62,404 bases of DNA from Bacteroidota bacterium (lineage in GTDB: Bacteria > Bacteroidota > Ignavibacteria > Ignavibacteriales > Melioribacteraceae), in NCBI GenBank assembly GCA_018818165.1, contig JAHISP010000010.1:1-62404 (forward strand), given 5' to 3'. The notes under the pieces were generated by a model. That model was given only the letters and a program-made list of their open reading frames with translations. It did no database searches and was not told where the DNA came from. Below, piece by piece: positions 27,052 through 36,829 of the stretch; the stretch's first letter is position 1; each line of letters starts with the position of its first letter. The position numbers and the translations under genes were made by a program.

Positions 27052-28311
27052 TTAATTATATAAATAGTATTTTTTAGAAAGTAATTTAAATGGTTCAATA
27101 TCTTTATTTAGGTAACTTTCTACATCAGATACTTTAAAATTCTTTGAAAATATACTTCTAATTTGGTCTGTACCCATTGCTTTATCAAAAGCTCTAATAT
27201 GATTTGCTTTAGATTTCTCAAAAATATTGTAATCAGGATACATTTGTGATAATTCTTGAAGAACATAAAGCTGTGTTTTCATTAGTTCAATTTTATTAAA
27301 ATCAGTAATAAAAACTTCAACACCTGTTATTTGTTCATCTTTACCAAACGCATAGTATGGTTTATATGAAATTGGCATAAATAGAATACCAGGAAGTTGT
27401 AAATTATTTAATCGTTTTGCTAATTCAATTCCATCAACTCCTTTGTAAGCAAAGGTTTGAAAGGGAAGTGTATAACCAACACCAATAGATATAACATCTC
27501 TAAGCTCACCAACAATTCCAGACATTACATAAAATGCTGGAGAATCTTTGTGAGGAACATGTGGGGAAGTTGGCACCCAATTTAATCCAGTATCTTCAAA
27601 AGAATAATTTCTTTTCCAACCATCCATTTTAACTACTGTTAATTTACACTTGGCATTGTTTTCAAGCATTCCCTCATTGTTTAACATATTTGCTAATTCA
27701 CCAACAGTTAAAGCATAAACGTATGGAATAGGAAACTGACTAATAAATGAAAAATAACCATCTTCAACAATATTCCCTTCAACTTTTTCACCACCTAATG
27801 GATTAGGTCTATCAAGTACAATCACTTCCTTATTTGCTTCGGCAGCAGCTTCCATTATTTTACCAAGACTGCTTATAAATGTATATGAGCGGCATCCTAT
27901 ATCTTGTATATCATAAACTAGAACATCAATATTTTCAAGAACTTCTGGGGATGGTTTTCGATTTTTACCATATAATGAATAAACTGGTATTCCAGTTGAT
28001 TTATCTATATAATCACTAATATTATCGCCACCTTCAACATCACCTCTAATTCCATGTTCAGGTCCAAATAATGCAACTAGCTTAAAACCTTTACCAGCAT
28101 TGAGAATGTCAATTGTAGAATTAAGTTTACTATCAACCCCTGATGCGTTTGTAATTAGTCCAACTCTTTTATCCTTAAGGATTTCAAAATTACTTTCAGC
28201 TAAAATTTCAACTCCAAGTTTTACTTTTGGTGTTTTAGCAAAAATCATTTGTGTAAATAAAAATGCCAAGAATGTAATAATCACATATTTGAATAAATTG
28301 TTATACTTCAT
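27052..28311 (-). CDS. namZ: DUF1343 / NamZ-type exo-beta-N-acetylmuramidase
   Basis: The 419-residue protein has an N-terminal signal peptide (hydrophobic to about residue 25, ending MIFAKT). The DUF1343 core shows RVGLITNASGVDSKLNSTID, ALFGPEHGIRGDVEGGD and VLDRPNPLGGEKVEGN, all conserved in the family. Characterised members (NamZ, glycoside hydrolase family 171) remove MurNAc from the non-reducing end of peptidoglycan fragments. It is probably periplasmic, supporting cell wall recycling. ATG 28311 lies 11 nt inside the end of hutI on the same strand, so it is likely translated by coupling. An in-frame ATG at 28326 is further inside hutI and less likely. Confidence 0.88.
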   Translation of the reverse strand: MKYNNLFKYVIITFLAFLFTQMIFAKTPKVKLGVEILAESNFEILKDKRVGLITNASGVDSKLNSTIDILNAGKGFKLVALFGPEHGIRGDVEGGDNISDYIDKSTGIPVYSLYGKNRKPSPEVLENIDVLVYDIQDIGCRSYTFISSLGKIMEAAAEANKEVIVLDRPNPLGGEKVEGNIVEDGYFSFISQFPIPYVYALTVGELANMLNNEGMLENNAKCKLTVVKMDGWKRNYSFEDTGLNWVPTSPHVPHKDSPAFYVMSGIVGELRDVISIGVGYTLPFQTFAYKGVDGIELAKRLNNLQLPGILFMPISYKPYYAFGKDEQITGVEVFITDFNKIELMKTQLYVLQELSQMYPDYNIFEKSKANHIRAFDKAMGTDQIRSIFSKNFKVSDVESYLNKDIEPFKLLSKKYYLYN

Positions 28312-29542
28312 AAATAACCTCGCCATTTTTTATTGTCATTACGTTTAAATTTTTTCCAACATTATAAACTATTTCTGAATAATCATTTGCTTTGAATACA
28401 GAAAAATCTGCATTCTTTCCTATCTCTAGACTTCCAACAGAATTAGAAATATCAAGTGCTTTAGCAGAATTAATAGTAATTGCTGAAATAATTTCTTCAA
28501 TTGTCATTTGCATTTTGATGGCTGCAAGAGACATTATTAATTGAAAATTTGATATATGTGATGAACCAGGATTATAGTCTGTAGCAAGCGCAACAATTGT
28601 ATTTGAGTCAATTAATTTTCGTGCTGGTGCATAATCATAATTTAGAAAAAAGGAGACTCCAGGTAAAAGCACTGCGGTAGTATTGCTTTCAGCAATTAAA
28701 TCAATTTGCTCTTCTCTTAAAACTTCAAGATGGTCAACACTAGTAGCACCCATTTTAAGAGCAATTTCCAAGCCTCCAATGGAATTAAATTGCTCTGTAT
28801 GAAGTTTCAATTTTAGTCCATTCTTTTTTGCAACATTAAATATTCGTTCTATCTGTTCGGCAGAGAAAGCAGTTGATTCGCAAAATGCATCGCAAAATTT
28901 AGCAAGATTATGATTAGCTATATAGGGAATAAGTTCATTATTAATTAAATCAATATATTTTTCATTATCGTTTATATATTCTGGAGGGAAAGTATGAGCT
29001 CCAAGAAATGTTGGGATAATATCAATTTTATAAATTTTATTTAATGCTTTTATAACTTGTAAAAGTTTTATTTCATCATAAAAACTTAAGCCATATCCAC
29101 TCTTAATTTCAAGCGTTGTAATACCTTGCGAAATAAAATCATCAATTCTTGGTTTAACTATTTCCATTAATTCATCAAATGTAGAATTACGAACAGCATT
29201 CATTGTTTTTGTAATTCCACCACCACTCTTGGCAATATCTTCATAACTAATGCCCTGTAGTTTCAATTTAAATTCTTCAGAACGCGAGCCTGCAAAAGCT
29301 GTATGGGTATGGCATTCAATTAATCCTGGAAGCACTATCTTATTCTCCAAGTTAATTTCATTATGAAATTCTGATTCATTTATTCGTGAATTTTCAATAA
29401 TATTTTTAATTATCCCATCTTCAATCAGTATTGAATGATTGAGAAGTACTCCAATATCATTCATTTCCTTCCCATGTTTAAAATTAGTTCCTTTTGTATT
29501 TACAGTAATTATTTGAGTTGGATTTCTTAAGAGAGTTATCAT
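28301..29542 (-). CDS. hutI: Imidazolonepropionase
   Basis: The 413-residue cytoplasmic amidohydrolase opens imidazolonepropionate to formiminoglutamate, the third step of histidine degradation. The metal site is in LPGLIECHTHTAFAGSR, and KSGGGITKTMNAVR is a typical HutI block. LHTEQFNSIGG and VALATDYNPGS supply further conserved residues. Length is standard (about 410). The other hut genes are not in the window, so the pathway must be scattered or absent. Its stop overlaps the start of the NamZ gene by 11 nt. It diverges from glgA across 152 bp. Confidence 0.95.
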   Translation of the reverse strand: MITLLRNPTQIITVNTKGTNFKHGKEMNDIGVLLNHSILIEDGIIKNIIENSRINESEFHNEINLENKIVLPGLIECHTHTAFAGSRSEEFKLKLQGISYEDIAKSGGGITKTMNAVRNSTFDELMEIVKPRIDDFISQGITTLEIKSGYGLSFYDEIKLLQVIKALNKIYKIDIIPTFLGAHTFPPEYINDNEKYIDLINNELIPYIANHNLAKFCDAFCESTAFSAEQIERIFNVAKKNGLKLKLHTEQFNSIGGLEIALKMGATSVDHLEVLREEQIDLIAESNTTAVLLPGVSFFLNYDYAPARKLIDSNTIVALATDYNPGSSHISNFQLIMSLAAIKMQMTIEEIISAITINSAKALDISNSVGSLEIGKNADFSVFKANDYSEIVYNVGKNLNVMTIKNGEVIYEV

Positions 29543-29627
29543 AAGTATATTATTGCTTCATTGTTAATAAATCATTTTGATAAAAAAACTAACATTAAAA
29601 TGAATGAAACTCTTAATATCGAATATT

Positions 29628-29659
29628 TTTGATAGAGAGTCAATATTTTTGTATTTTTG
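29628..29659 (+). promoter_or_regulatory. Promoter of glgA (TTTG-N20-TATTTTTG)
   Basis: TTTG at 29628-29631, 20 bp, then TATTTTTG at 29652-29659: an exact match to the Bacteroidota consensus. TATTTTTG occurs three times between 29624 and 29659, so the exact register is uncertain. The predicted transcript starts near 29667, 28 nt before glgA. Confidence 0.55.
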
Positions 29660-29694
29660 TAGATTGTTTTCTGAAAAAAAGAAACAGAGGAAAA

Positions 29695-31185
29695 ATGGCT
29701 CAAGTAAAAAGTTTAAAAATATTGTTCGTTACTTCCGAAGTAGTACCGTTCGTTAAAACGGGTGGTTTGGCAGATGTATCATCTGCATTACCTCAAAAGT
29801 TGCAGGAATTAGGTCATCAAGTAAGGATAGTTGTTCCTAAATATGGTTCTATTGATGAAAGAAAGTATAAAATACATGAAGTTGTTAGATTAAAGGATTT
29901 AACAACAACTATTGGAAAGAAAGAAGTTGTTTATTCACTTCGCTCATCTTTTTTAGTAGGAAGTAAAGCAAGAGTTCAGATTTATTTTCTTGATAATGAA
30001 GAATATTTCGGTAGCCGAAATAGTTTATATTACGATCCTCTTAAAGGTACGGAATATAAAGACAACGATGAAAGATTTATACTTCTATCAAAATCGGTAT
30101 TTGAACTTATTGAAAAATTAGGTTGGGTTCCAGATGTTATCCATTTAAATGATTGGCAAACTGCATTAGTTCCAGCATTTCAAAAAACTATTTATAAGGA
30201 TAATGAAGTTTTCCAAAACATTAAAACTCTTTTAACTATTCATAATATTGGTCAGCAAGGTGTTTTCCCTAAAACGTCATTTACTAAAACAGGACTACCA
30301 GAAGAATTTAATAATAATAAAGTTGCCTTATTTAATGATAAATTTAATTTCTTACGAACTGGTCTTAAGTTTGCTGATAAAATAAGTACTGTAAGTGAAT
30401 CATATGCAAATGATATTTGTAATATCCCTGAAATAAGTCTTGGACTTGTGAAAGAAATTAATAGTAGAAAAGATGATTTATATGGCATTATCAATGGCAT
30501 TGATACTCTTATTTGGAATCCAGAAAAAGATAAAAAAATAGCAAAAAAATTCTCAGCAGCTAATCTTAAAAACAAAATGAAAAACAAGGAAGAGTTAGCT
30601 GATAAATTTGACCTAAAATTTAATGCAGAAACTCCAATAATTGGAATGATTTCTAGATTAGAAGATAATAAAGGATTTGATTTATTTAAACAATCATTTA
30701 AACAAATTATGGCTTTGGATGTACAGCTTGTTCTTTTGGGTACTGGTGATAAAAAGTATCATAAGTTTTTTGAAGATGCAGAAATTAAATATGTTAATAA
30801 ATTTGCATGCTATTTAGGATTTGATGATGTTTTAGCTCATCTAATTGAAGCAGGTTCTGATATGTTTCTTATGCCATCAAAATATGAACCTTGCGGTTTA
30901 AATCAGATGTATAGCTTAGCATATGGTACTATTCCAATAGTTAGAAAAACTGGTGGACTTGCGGATACTGTTGAAGATTATAATGATGATAATAAAAAAG
31001 GCAATGGATTCGTATTCACAAATTATGAATCTAAAGACTTATTATTTGCAATTGAAAGAGCTATTTCTTTATTCCAAGATAAAAAAGCATGGGAAAGATT
31101 AATGAAAACTGGAATGAAAATTAATTTTAGTTGGTTAAATTCTGCTAAAAATTATGTTAATTTATACAAAAACATATTGAAGTAA
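29695..31185 (+). CDS. glgA: Glycogen (starch) synthase, GT5
   Basis: The 496-residue glycosyltransferase extends alpha-1,4-glucan from ADP- or UDP-glucose. The N-terminal EVVPFVKTGGLADVSSALP carries the KTGGL substrate motif. HNIGQQGVFP and IINGIDTLIWNPEKD are further family blocks, and the second KTGGLADTV in the C-terminal domain completes the GT-B site with PSKYEPCGLNQMY. ATG 29695 is preceded by AGAGGA at good spacing; the longer frame from 29629 would begin inside the promoter. It is followed by gmhB after 9 bp. glgB and glgC are not nearby. Confidence 0.95.
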   Translation: MAQVKSLKILFVTSEVVPFVKTGGLADVSSALPQKLQELGHQVRIVVPKYGSIDERKYKIHEVVRLKDLTTTIGKKEVVYSLRSSFLVGSKARVQIYFLDNEEYFGSRNSLYYDPLKGTEYKDNDERFILLSKSVFELIEKLGWVPDVIHLNDWQTALVPAFQKTIYKDNEVFQNIKTLLTIHNIGQQGVFPKTSFTKTGLPEEFNNNKVALFNDKFNFLRTGLKFADKISTVSESYANDICNIPEISLGLVKEINSRKDDLYGIINGIDTLIWNPEKDKKIAKKFSAANLKNKMKNKEELADKFDLKFNAETPIIGMISRLEDNKGFDLFKQSFKQIMALDVQLVLLGTGDKKYHKFFEDAEIKYVNKFACYLGFDDVLAHLIEAGSDMFLMPSKYEPCGLNQMYSLAYGTIPIVRKTGGLADTVEDYNDDNKKGNGFVFTNYESKDLLFAIERAISLFQDKKAWERLMKTGMKINFSWLNSAKNYVNLYKNILK

Positions 31186-31194
31186 TTAATATTT

Positions 31195-31785
31195 ATGTCA
31201 CAACCAGCTGTTTTTTTTGATAGAGATAATACTCTTAATTACGATCCAGGTTATCTATCTGATCCAAACCTTGTAAGGTTATTTGATGGTGTTGGTGAAG
31301 GTATTGCAAAATTAAGAAACGAATTTAATTTTAAGATTGTTGTTATTTCAAATCAGTCAGGAATTTCTAGAGGTTATTTTTCAGAAAAAGAAGTTGTTAC
31401 TATAAATGAAAAAATAAATTCTATTTTGAAATTAAATTTTAATACCCAAATTGATGCTTTTTATTTTTGCCCATATCATCCTGATTTCAGTTCAGAAGAA
31501 GAAAGCAAATGCAGAAAACCTTCACCTTTATTAGTTTTTAAAGCTGCAGGGGAATTAGATATCGATTTAACTAATTCATATTTTGTTGGCGATTCAATTT
31601 CAGATATTGAGTGTGGAATAAATGCAAATCTAAAAACTGTTTTAGTTAATTACGAAAATGACAAGGGAAAAATTATTTCATTGAAAAATATAAATAAAAC
31701 TCCCACTTTTATAGTTGAAAATTTTTTAAATGCGTGTAATTCTATAATTACTGATTTTACTGGAGGTAAATTACTTGTTAAATAA
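31195..31785 (+). CDS. gmhB: HAD phosphatase, GmhB-like (heptose-bisphosphate 7-phosphatase)
   Basis: The 196-residue protein has the HAD motifs FFDRDNTLN (nucleophile and acid Asp), VISNQSGISRG and VGDSISDIECG. GmhB removes the 7-phosphate of heptose bisphosphate on the way to ADP-heptose for lipopolysaccharide. The zinc loop reads CPYHP followed by ESKCRKP. The first Cys of the usual CxC is replaced by Ser, so one of four expected zinc ligands is missing. A histidinol-phosphatase-like role is an alternative. It overlaps the next gene by 11 nt and follows glgA by 9 bp. Confidence 0.85.
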   Translation: MSQPAVFFDRDNTLNYDPGYLSDPNLVRLFDGVGEGIAKLRNEFNFKIVVISNQSGISRGYFSEKEVVTINEKINSILKLNFNTQIDAFYFCPYHPDFSSEEESKCRKPSPLLVFKAAGELDIDLTNSYFVGDSISDIECGINANLKTVLVNYENDKGKIISLKNINKTPTFIVENFLNACNSIITDFTGGKLLVK

Positions 31786-32965
31786 ATTAATTAGATTGTT
31801 TGCAATTTCGATTTTACTAATTGGATTAATTAGTTGCAATGATGACCCTACTTCTTTAGGCTCCAATATATTGCCTAATAAAGATTTAATAAACGTTTCT
31901 CAAATAAATAGTCTCGATTCTGTTTTCCAACAGAAAGCAAGGTTCTATAATTCAGATACATTAGATTTATCCAGTTCTACTAAAATATTTTTAGGAAAAA
32001 ATGGTAATGTTGAATCAACAATGTTGATGGAATTTTTATTTTTCTTCCCCGACTCAATAAAAGAGGCTATTCTTGGCGATAGTTTAATTGTTAAAAGTGT
32101 AGTAATGGAGTTAGAACCTATTTATACAAAGGGAAATGCTAGTAATTATTTTAATTTCTCTGTTCATGAAATAACCAGCGATTGGAATTCATTAGATTTT
32201 AGTGTAGAAGACTTATCAAGCCTGCAATATAATCCGGAGGATATTAGTTCTAATCACATATTATCTGGAGATACACTGATAACTATTGATATTGATAAAA
32301 ACGTAGTTACAGATTGGTTAAAATTGTATGCAAATGAAACTCAAGAGACAAATTATGGTGTTTATTTCAATTTTGAAAATGCAACCGATAAAATATTGGG
32401 CTTTCCAGCAATTTCATCTTTATATGATTCTGTTTTAACACGACTCAAAATAGTAGTTGAGGTCCCAAATTATTACACAGATACTTTAACAGCTCAAGTT
32501 ACTTCTGATGCACACGTTGTTAAAGGGGAACTTCCCACAACCAATAATCATAGTATTATTATTCAAGGTGGTATTCCAATACATTCAAATCTCTTCATTG
32601 ATGTATCAAAAATCCCTCAATATTCTATTATAAACAAAGCTACTCTAAAATTATTTATTGATGAAAGCGAATCTGAAATTGGTACAATAGCTTCAGATTA
32701 TATTAAAGTAGCACTGCTTGATGATTATGAATCTTCAAAAGTAAGTACTTTTTATTCTGCGCTTAATTTAGAATTAGATAGTTTGTTTTATAGTGGTGAA
32801 ATTACTACTTATGTGCAAGAATGGATTACAAATGGAAATAATGGGATGAAACTTTATCTTAGTAACGAGGTTGAATCACTTAATAAAGTTGCAATATCTG
32901 GAACAGATAATTCCGACGTTAAACTAAGACCATATTTAGAAATTATTTATACATCAAAAAATTGA
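31775..32965 (+). CDS. DUF4270/DNRLRE-like surface lipoprotein
   Basis: The 396-residue protein starts with a lipoprotein signal (FAISILLIGLISC, Cys near 21) followed by NDDPTSLGSNILP. The rest is beta-rich and includes AKVTSDAHV-like strands and a C-terminal YVQEWITNGNNGMKLYL stretch reminiscent of DNRLRE-type carbohydrate-associated domains. A DUF4270 lipoprotein next to glycogen synthase is an arrangement I recall from Flavobacteria, which supports this placement. The start is TTG 31775, backed by a strong TGGAGGT site 8 bp upstream inside gmhB. Function is unknown; outer-membrane attachment is likely. Confidence 0.7.
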   Translation: MLNKLIRLFAISILLIGLISCNDDPTSLGSNILPNKDLINVSQINSLDSVFQQKARFYNSDTLDLSSSTKIFLGKNGNVESTMLMEFLFFFPDSIKEAILGDSLIVKSVVMELEPIYTKGNASNYFNFSVHEITSDWNSLDFSVEDLSSLQYNPEDISSNHILSGDTLITIDIDKNVVTDWLKLYANETQETNYGVYFNFENATDKILGFPAISSLYDSVLTRLKIVVEVPNYYTDTLTAQVTSDAHVVKGELPTTNNHSIIIQGGIPIHSNLFIDVSKIPQYSIINKATLKLFIDESESEIGTIASDYIKVALLDDYESSKVSTFYSALNLELDSLFYSGEITTYVQEWITNGNNGMKLYLSNEVESLNKVAISGTDNSDVKLRPYLEIIYTSKN

Positions 32966-32970
32966 GAATA

Positions 32971-34221
32971 ATGAATAAAAAAATTAATTACCTCGTATTG
33001 ATATTATTTTTAGCATTTGATCTTCTTTTTGCTCAAACTGGAGCAATATATTCAAGATTTGGAATTGGCGACATACTAAATTCAAATACTGCACGTAGAA
33101 TGGGTTTTGGTGAACTTGGTTCTGCAGTTATTGATAAAGATTATATTGATGGATATAACCCTGCTAGCTGGACTGAGTTGGAATTTACTAGATTTGGAAT
33201 AAGTGCAAAATATAATAGTGCAAATTTTTCAGATAATAATTCTAGTGCATTTCATTCAGATGTTTTGTTTTCTGGTTTTATAATTGGATTTCCAATTCAG
33301 AAAGATTTAGGAATATCTGCGGCTATTGGCCTTATTCCTGTTACATCACTCAGTTATGATATATCCAAAAATGTAAAGGATGATGTTTTGGGTGATTATT
33401 CAGAAAAATTTTCTGGTTCAGGATCACTTTCAAAAGTATTTATAGGAACTTCTTTTTTAATTCCAACTAATACTTCTATTGGTTTATCTTTAGAATATTA
33501 CACTGGCGCTAATAATTATTTATCCTACCAAAATTTTGCTAGTGACGCAGATTATGAAGATGTGTCATATGAAACAAAATATAAATTTAGAGGAATGGGT
33601 TCTACTATATCAGCAATTTCTGGAAATATTCTAAATTTATTTAATACATCAGAAAATTCTAGTTTAAGATTATCTGTACTTGCAAATATTACTCCAGATT
33701 TAACAACTGATACTTCAATTGTAGCAACTACATCAATTGGCGAAATTGAAAATCTAATTGGAGAAACAAAGACTGTTATGCCAACAAAATATACTCTTGG
33801 TGCTAGTTTTGCATGGGATAAAAAATATTTAATTCTTTTCGATTATATGTTTCAACCATGGTCAAAATATCAATTTAATGGTAAATATGACCCAAATATG
33901 AAGGATTTAGTAAAATATAGTTTGGGCTTTGAGTATAAAGATAAAACTCTTGGAATGCATGCCTCAACTAGTGAAAGTATAAGTTATAGATTTGGTATAA
34001 GTTATGAGGAAACTCAATATACTTTTAATGGTATAAACATTAACCAGTATTCATTACACAGTGGAATTACTATTCCATTTGGAGATATAAATATGATAGA
34101 TTTTGCAATTGCTGCTGGATTAAGAGGTACAATTGACAATAATTTAATTAAAGAACAATTTTTAAATGCCGCGTTTACACTTACTTTAGGTGAATTGTGG
34201 TTTGTAAGAGAAGATAGATAA
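32971..34221 (+). CDS. Outer-membrane beta-barrel protein (FadL/OmpP1-like)
   Basis: The 416-residue product has a signal peptide (about residues 1-23, LFAQ at the cleavage site). It continues with GAIYSRFGIGDILNSNTARR, GYNPASWTEL and alternating amphipathic strands to the end, as in FadL/OmpP1 or PorV-like barrels. ATG 32971 lies 6 bp after the lipoprotein stop; a TTG at 32962 overlapping that stop would add three residues. It belongs to the envelope part of the glgA transcription unit. The cargo is unknown. It lacks the N-terminal hatch that could be recognised with certainty. Confidence 0.72.
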   Translation: MNKKINYLVLILFLAFDLLFAQTGAIYSRFGIGDILNSNTARRMGFGELGSAVIDKDYIDGYNPASWTELEFTRFGISAKYNSANFSDNNSSAFHSDVLFSGFIIGFPIQKDLGISAAIGLIPVTSLSYDISKNVKDDVLGDYSEKFSGSGSLSKVFIGTSFLIPTNTSIGLSLEYYTGANNYLSYQNFASDADYEDVSYETKYKFRGMGSTISAISGNILNLFNTSENSSLRLSVLANITPDLTTDTSIVATTSIGEIENLIGETKTVMPTKYTLGASFAWDKKYLILFDYMFQPWSKYQFNGKYDPNMKDLVKYSLGFEYKDKTLGMHASTSESISYRFGISYEETQYTFNGININQYSLHSGITIPFGDINMIDFAIAAGLRGTIDNNLIKEQFLNAAFTLTLGELWFVREDR

Positions 34222-34243
34222 TTATAAAAATTTGGAGTGTAAA

Positions 34244-35497
34244 GTGAAAAATGTAAAATTAATTGTAATCACTATGCTATTGCTTTTCATGAGTATTCAG
34301 ACAATTAATGCTCAAAATGAAGTTAACTTAATAGCAGAATTTAGCCTTTTCTATGAATCATATAAAAATAAAGATTATGAAAGTGCTGAACCACATGGTT
34401 GGATTGTTATTGACACAGACCCGAGTCAATTTATTAAATACCGTCCCTTTAAAAAAATGGAAGATATATTATTATATATGCATGATAGTTTATCCACTAC
34501 GAAAGAACAAAAGGATGCATATACAATTAAAATGATTAAGTTATATGATAAAGCTGTTGAAGCAGGCGCAAAAGACCCAGAATATTTTATTATGAAAAAA
34601 GCTTATACAATTGAAGAATGGTCAGATGCAACTCCACTAGAGAAAATTGATGCTTATTTATATGCTTTAGAGAAAAATCCAAATGCTGATACATTTTACA
34701 GAGATAGACTTGGATTACTTTATGCAAATAATGCAAATGATGACAATGATTATAAACTAAAAGCTCTTGATATATATCTAAAACTTGCCGATGAAGATCC
34801 AGAAAATGAAACTTGGAATATTCGTATTCAAGAATTAGCGGAAGACTTAAATCAGTTAGTTGAATATATGAAAAAAGCTTGGGATTTAGATAAAGATAAT
34901 ATGGAAAAAGCTTGGAAATATGCTGAAATGTGTGGAAAAGCTGAACAATTTGATAAAGCAATTGAACCATTAGAATTTTTGGTAAGCAAAAATCCAGAAG
35001 TTATAACATATTGGCAAAAATTAACAACACTATACCAAAAAGTTGATAGAACTGATGACGCAATTAAAGCTTATAAAACATTAATTGAACTGGACCCAAC
35101 AAATCGTGATAATTATTTTAATATTGCTATTATTTATAACAAATTAGATCAATTGTCCGTTGCTCGCACTTATTTACAAAAAGCATCCAAAGCAAGTGAA
35201 GAGGCATGGGATATGCCTGTTTACTTAGAAGCTCAACTTTATGAAAAAGCGGCAAGTCAAAGTGGTTCTTTTGATTTTATGGATAAATGTGTTTATAAGT
35301 TAGCTTCAGATACTTATGCAATGGCTGCAAGAATTGGTGGATCAATGTCTTCAAATGCTTCTGATCGTGTAAAAGCACTTGAAAATACAATTCCACAAAA
35401 AGAAGATTATTTCTTTAGACAATATAAAACTGGCGATGTTATCAAAATTGAAGGTGGCACTTTTGATTGGATTAACCGCTCAATAACTGTTAAATAA
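34244..35497 (+). CDS. Exported tetratricopeptide-repeat protein
   Basis: The 417-residue protein begins with a signal peptide (KNVKLIVITMLLLFMSIQ, cleaved near INAQ). Helical TPR units cover about residues 140-340, the clearest being TDDAIKAYKTLIELDPTNRD and NIAIIYNKLDQLSVARTYLQ. It is predicted to be periplasmic and to scaffold other proteins. The start is GTG 34244 with TGGAG 6-7 bp upstream; a TTG at 34232 would bury that site. It follows the barrel protein by 22 bp and precedes glyA. The three envelope genes together suggest an outer-membrane module, but no function is known. Confidence 0.78.
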   Translation: MKNVKLIVITMLLLFMSIQTINAQNEVNLIAEFSLFYESYKNKDYESAEPHGWIVIDTDPSQFIKYRPFKKMEDILLYMHDSLSTTKEQKDAYTIKMIKLYDKAVEAGAKDPEYFIMKKAYTIEEWSDATPLEKIDAYLYALEKNPNADTFYRDRLGLLYANNANDDNDYKLKALDIYLKLADEDPENETWNIRIQELAEDLNQLVEYMKKAWDLDKDNMEKAWKYAEMCGKAEQFDKAIEPLEFLVSKNPEVITYWQKLTTLYQKVDRTDDAIKAYKTLIELDPTNRDNYFNIAIIYNKLDQLSVARTYLQKASKASEEAWDMPVYLEAQLYEKAASQSGSFDFMDKCVYKLASDTYAMAARIGGSMSSNASDRVKALENTIPQKEDYFFRQYKTGDVIKIEGGTFDWINRSITVK

Positions 35498-35520
35498 TTA
35501 TAACTAAAAAATAGAAGAAT

Positions 35521-36813
35521 ATGTTAGAATACTTAAATAATGATAAAGAAATTTTAGAAATCTTAAAATTAGAAATTAATAGACAAGAAAATAATCTTGA
35601 ATTAATTGCATCAGAAAATTTTGTTTCAAAAGCTGTTTTACAAGCTGCTGGTTCAGTTTTAACAAATAAGTATGCCGAAGGATACCCTGGTAAAAGGTAT
35701 TATGGTGGATGTGAATTTGTTGATATGGCTGAAGAAGTTGCTAAATCTCGTCTTATGGAAATATTTGGTGCTGAATATGCAAATGTTCAACCACATAGTG
35801 GTTCTCAAGCAAATATGGGAGTTTATATGGCGCTACTTAATCCAGGAGATAAAATTCTTGGTTTAAGTTTAGATCATGGCGGGCATTTAACTCACGGCTC
35901 ACCTGTTAATTTTTCTGGACAAATTTATAATGCAGTTGGGTATCCACTAAATGAGATTACAAAAGAACTTGATTTTAATATTATTGAGGATATTGCTACA
36001 AAAGAAAATCCAAAACTAATTATTGCTGGTGCAAGTGCTTATTCGCGTGAATGGGATTATGCAAAATTTAGAGAAATTGCTGATAGAGTTGGTGCATTAT
36101 TAATGACTGATATGTCGCATCCAGCGGGACTAATTGCAAAAGGTCTTTTAAATAATCCACTTCCATATTGTGATGTTGTTACAACAACAACTCACAAAAC
36201 ACTTCGCGGACCGCGTGGTGGAGTTATAATGATTGGAAAGGGTAGAGATAGAGAAAATCCATTAGGAATTAAAACTTTTAAAGGTGACAGACTTAAAACT
36301 ATGTCAGAGCTATTTGATAGTATGATTATGCCTGGTATTCAAGGTGGACCATTAATGCATATTATTATGGCAAAAGCTGTCGCTTTTAAAGAAGTATTAG
36401 AGGATTCTTTCAAAGATTATGCAATTCAAGTTATGGTTAATGCTAAAAAACTTTCCTCCGAGTTAATAAATAAAGGATTTGATATTGTTTCTGGTGGAAC
36501 TGATAATCATTTGATGCTTGTTGATTTAACAAACAAAAACATTAGTGGTAAAAAGACAGAAAATGCTCTTGGTTTAGCTGGAATTACTGTTAATAAAAAT
36601 ATGATTCCATTTGATACTAAAAGTCCATTTGTAACTAGTGGTATCAGAATTGGAACTCCTGCCATGACTACTCGTGGAATGAAGGAATCTGAAATGGAAA
36701 TGATTGCTTCCTTTATTGATAAAGCAATTATGAATTCTGAAAACGTAACTGTTTTAGATTCAATAAAAAATGAAGTAAAAGAACTATGTAGTAAATTCCC
36801 ACTTTATTATTAA
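35521..36813 (+). CDS. glyA: Serine hydroxymethyltransferase
   Basis: The 430-residue PLP enzyme converts serine and tetrahydrofolate to glycine and methylene-tetrahydrofolate. [19 protein letters not shown] and the block [16 protein letters not shown] are diagnostic. The PLP lysine is Lys226 in [14 protein letters not shown]. Length is slightly above the bacterial norm (about 417). ATG 35521 has AGAAGA upstream. It supplies the one-carbon units used by ThyX and the purine genes elsewhere in the window. It lies between the TPR gene (23 bp) and tatC (16 bp), probably in one transcript. Confidence 0.97.
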   Translation: MLEYLNNDKEILEILKLEINRQENNLELIASENFVSKAVLQAAGSVLTNKYAEGYPGKRYYGGCEFVDMAEEVAKSRLMEIFGAEYANVQPHSGSQANMGVYMALLNPGDKILGLSLDHGGHLTHGSPVNFSGQIYNAVGYPLNEITKELDFNIIEDIATKENPKLIIAGASAYSREWDYAKFREIADRVGALLMTDMSHPAGLIAKGLLNNPLPYCDVVTTTTHKTLRGPRGGVIMIGKGRDRENPLGIKTFKGDRLKTMSELFDSMIMPGIQGGPLMHIIMAKAVAFKEVLEDSFKDYAIQVMVNAKKLSSELINKGFDIVSGGTDNHLMLVDLTNKNISGKKTENALGLAGITVNKNMIPFDTKSPFVTSGIRIGTPAMTTRGMKESEMEMIASFIDKAIMNSENVTVLDSIKNEVKELCSKFPLYY

Positions 36814-36829
36814 ATAATTAAGTAAAGTA

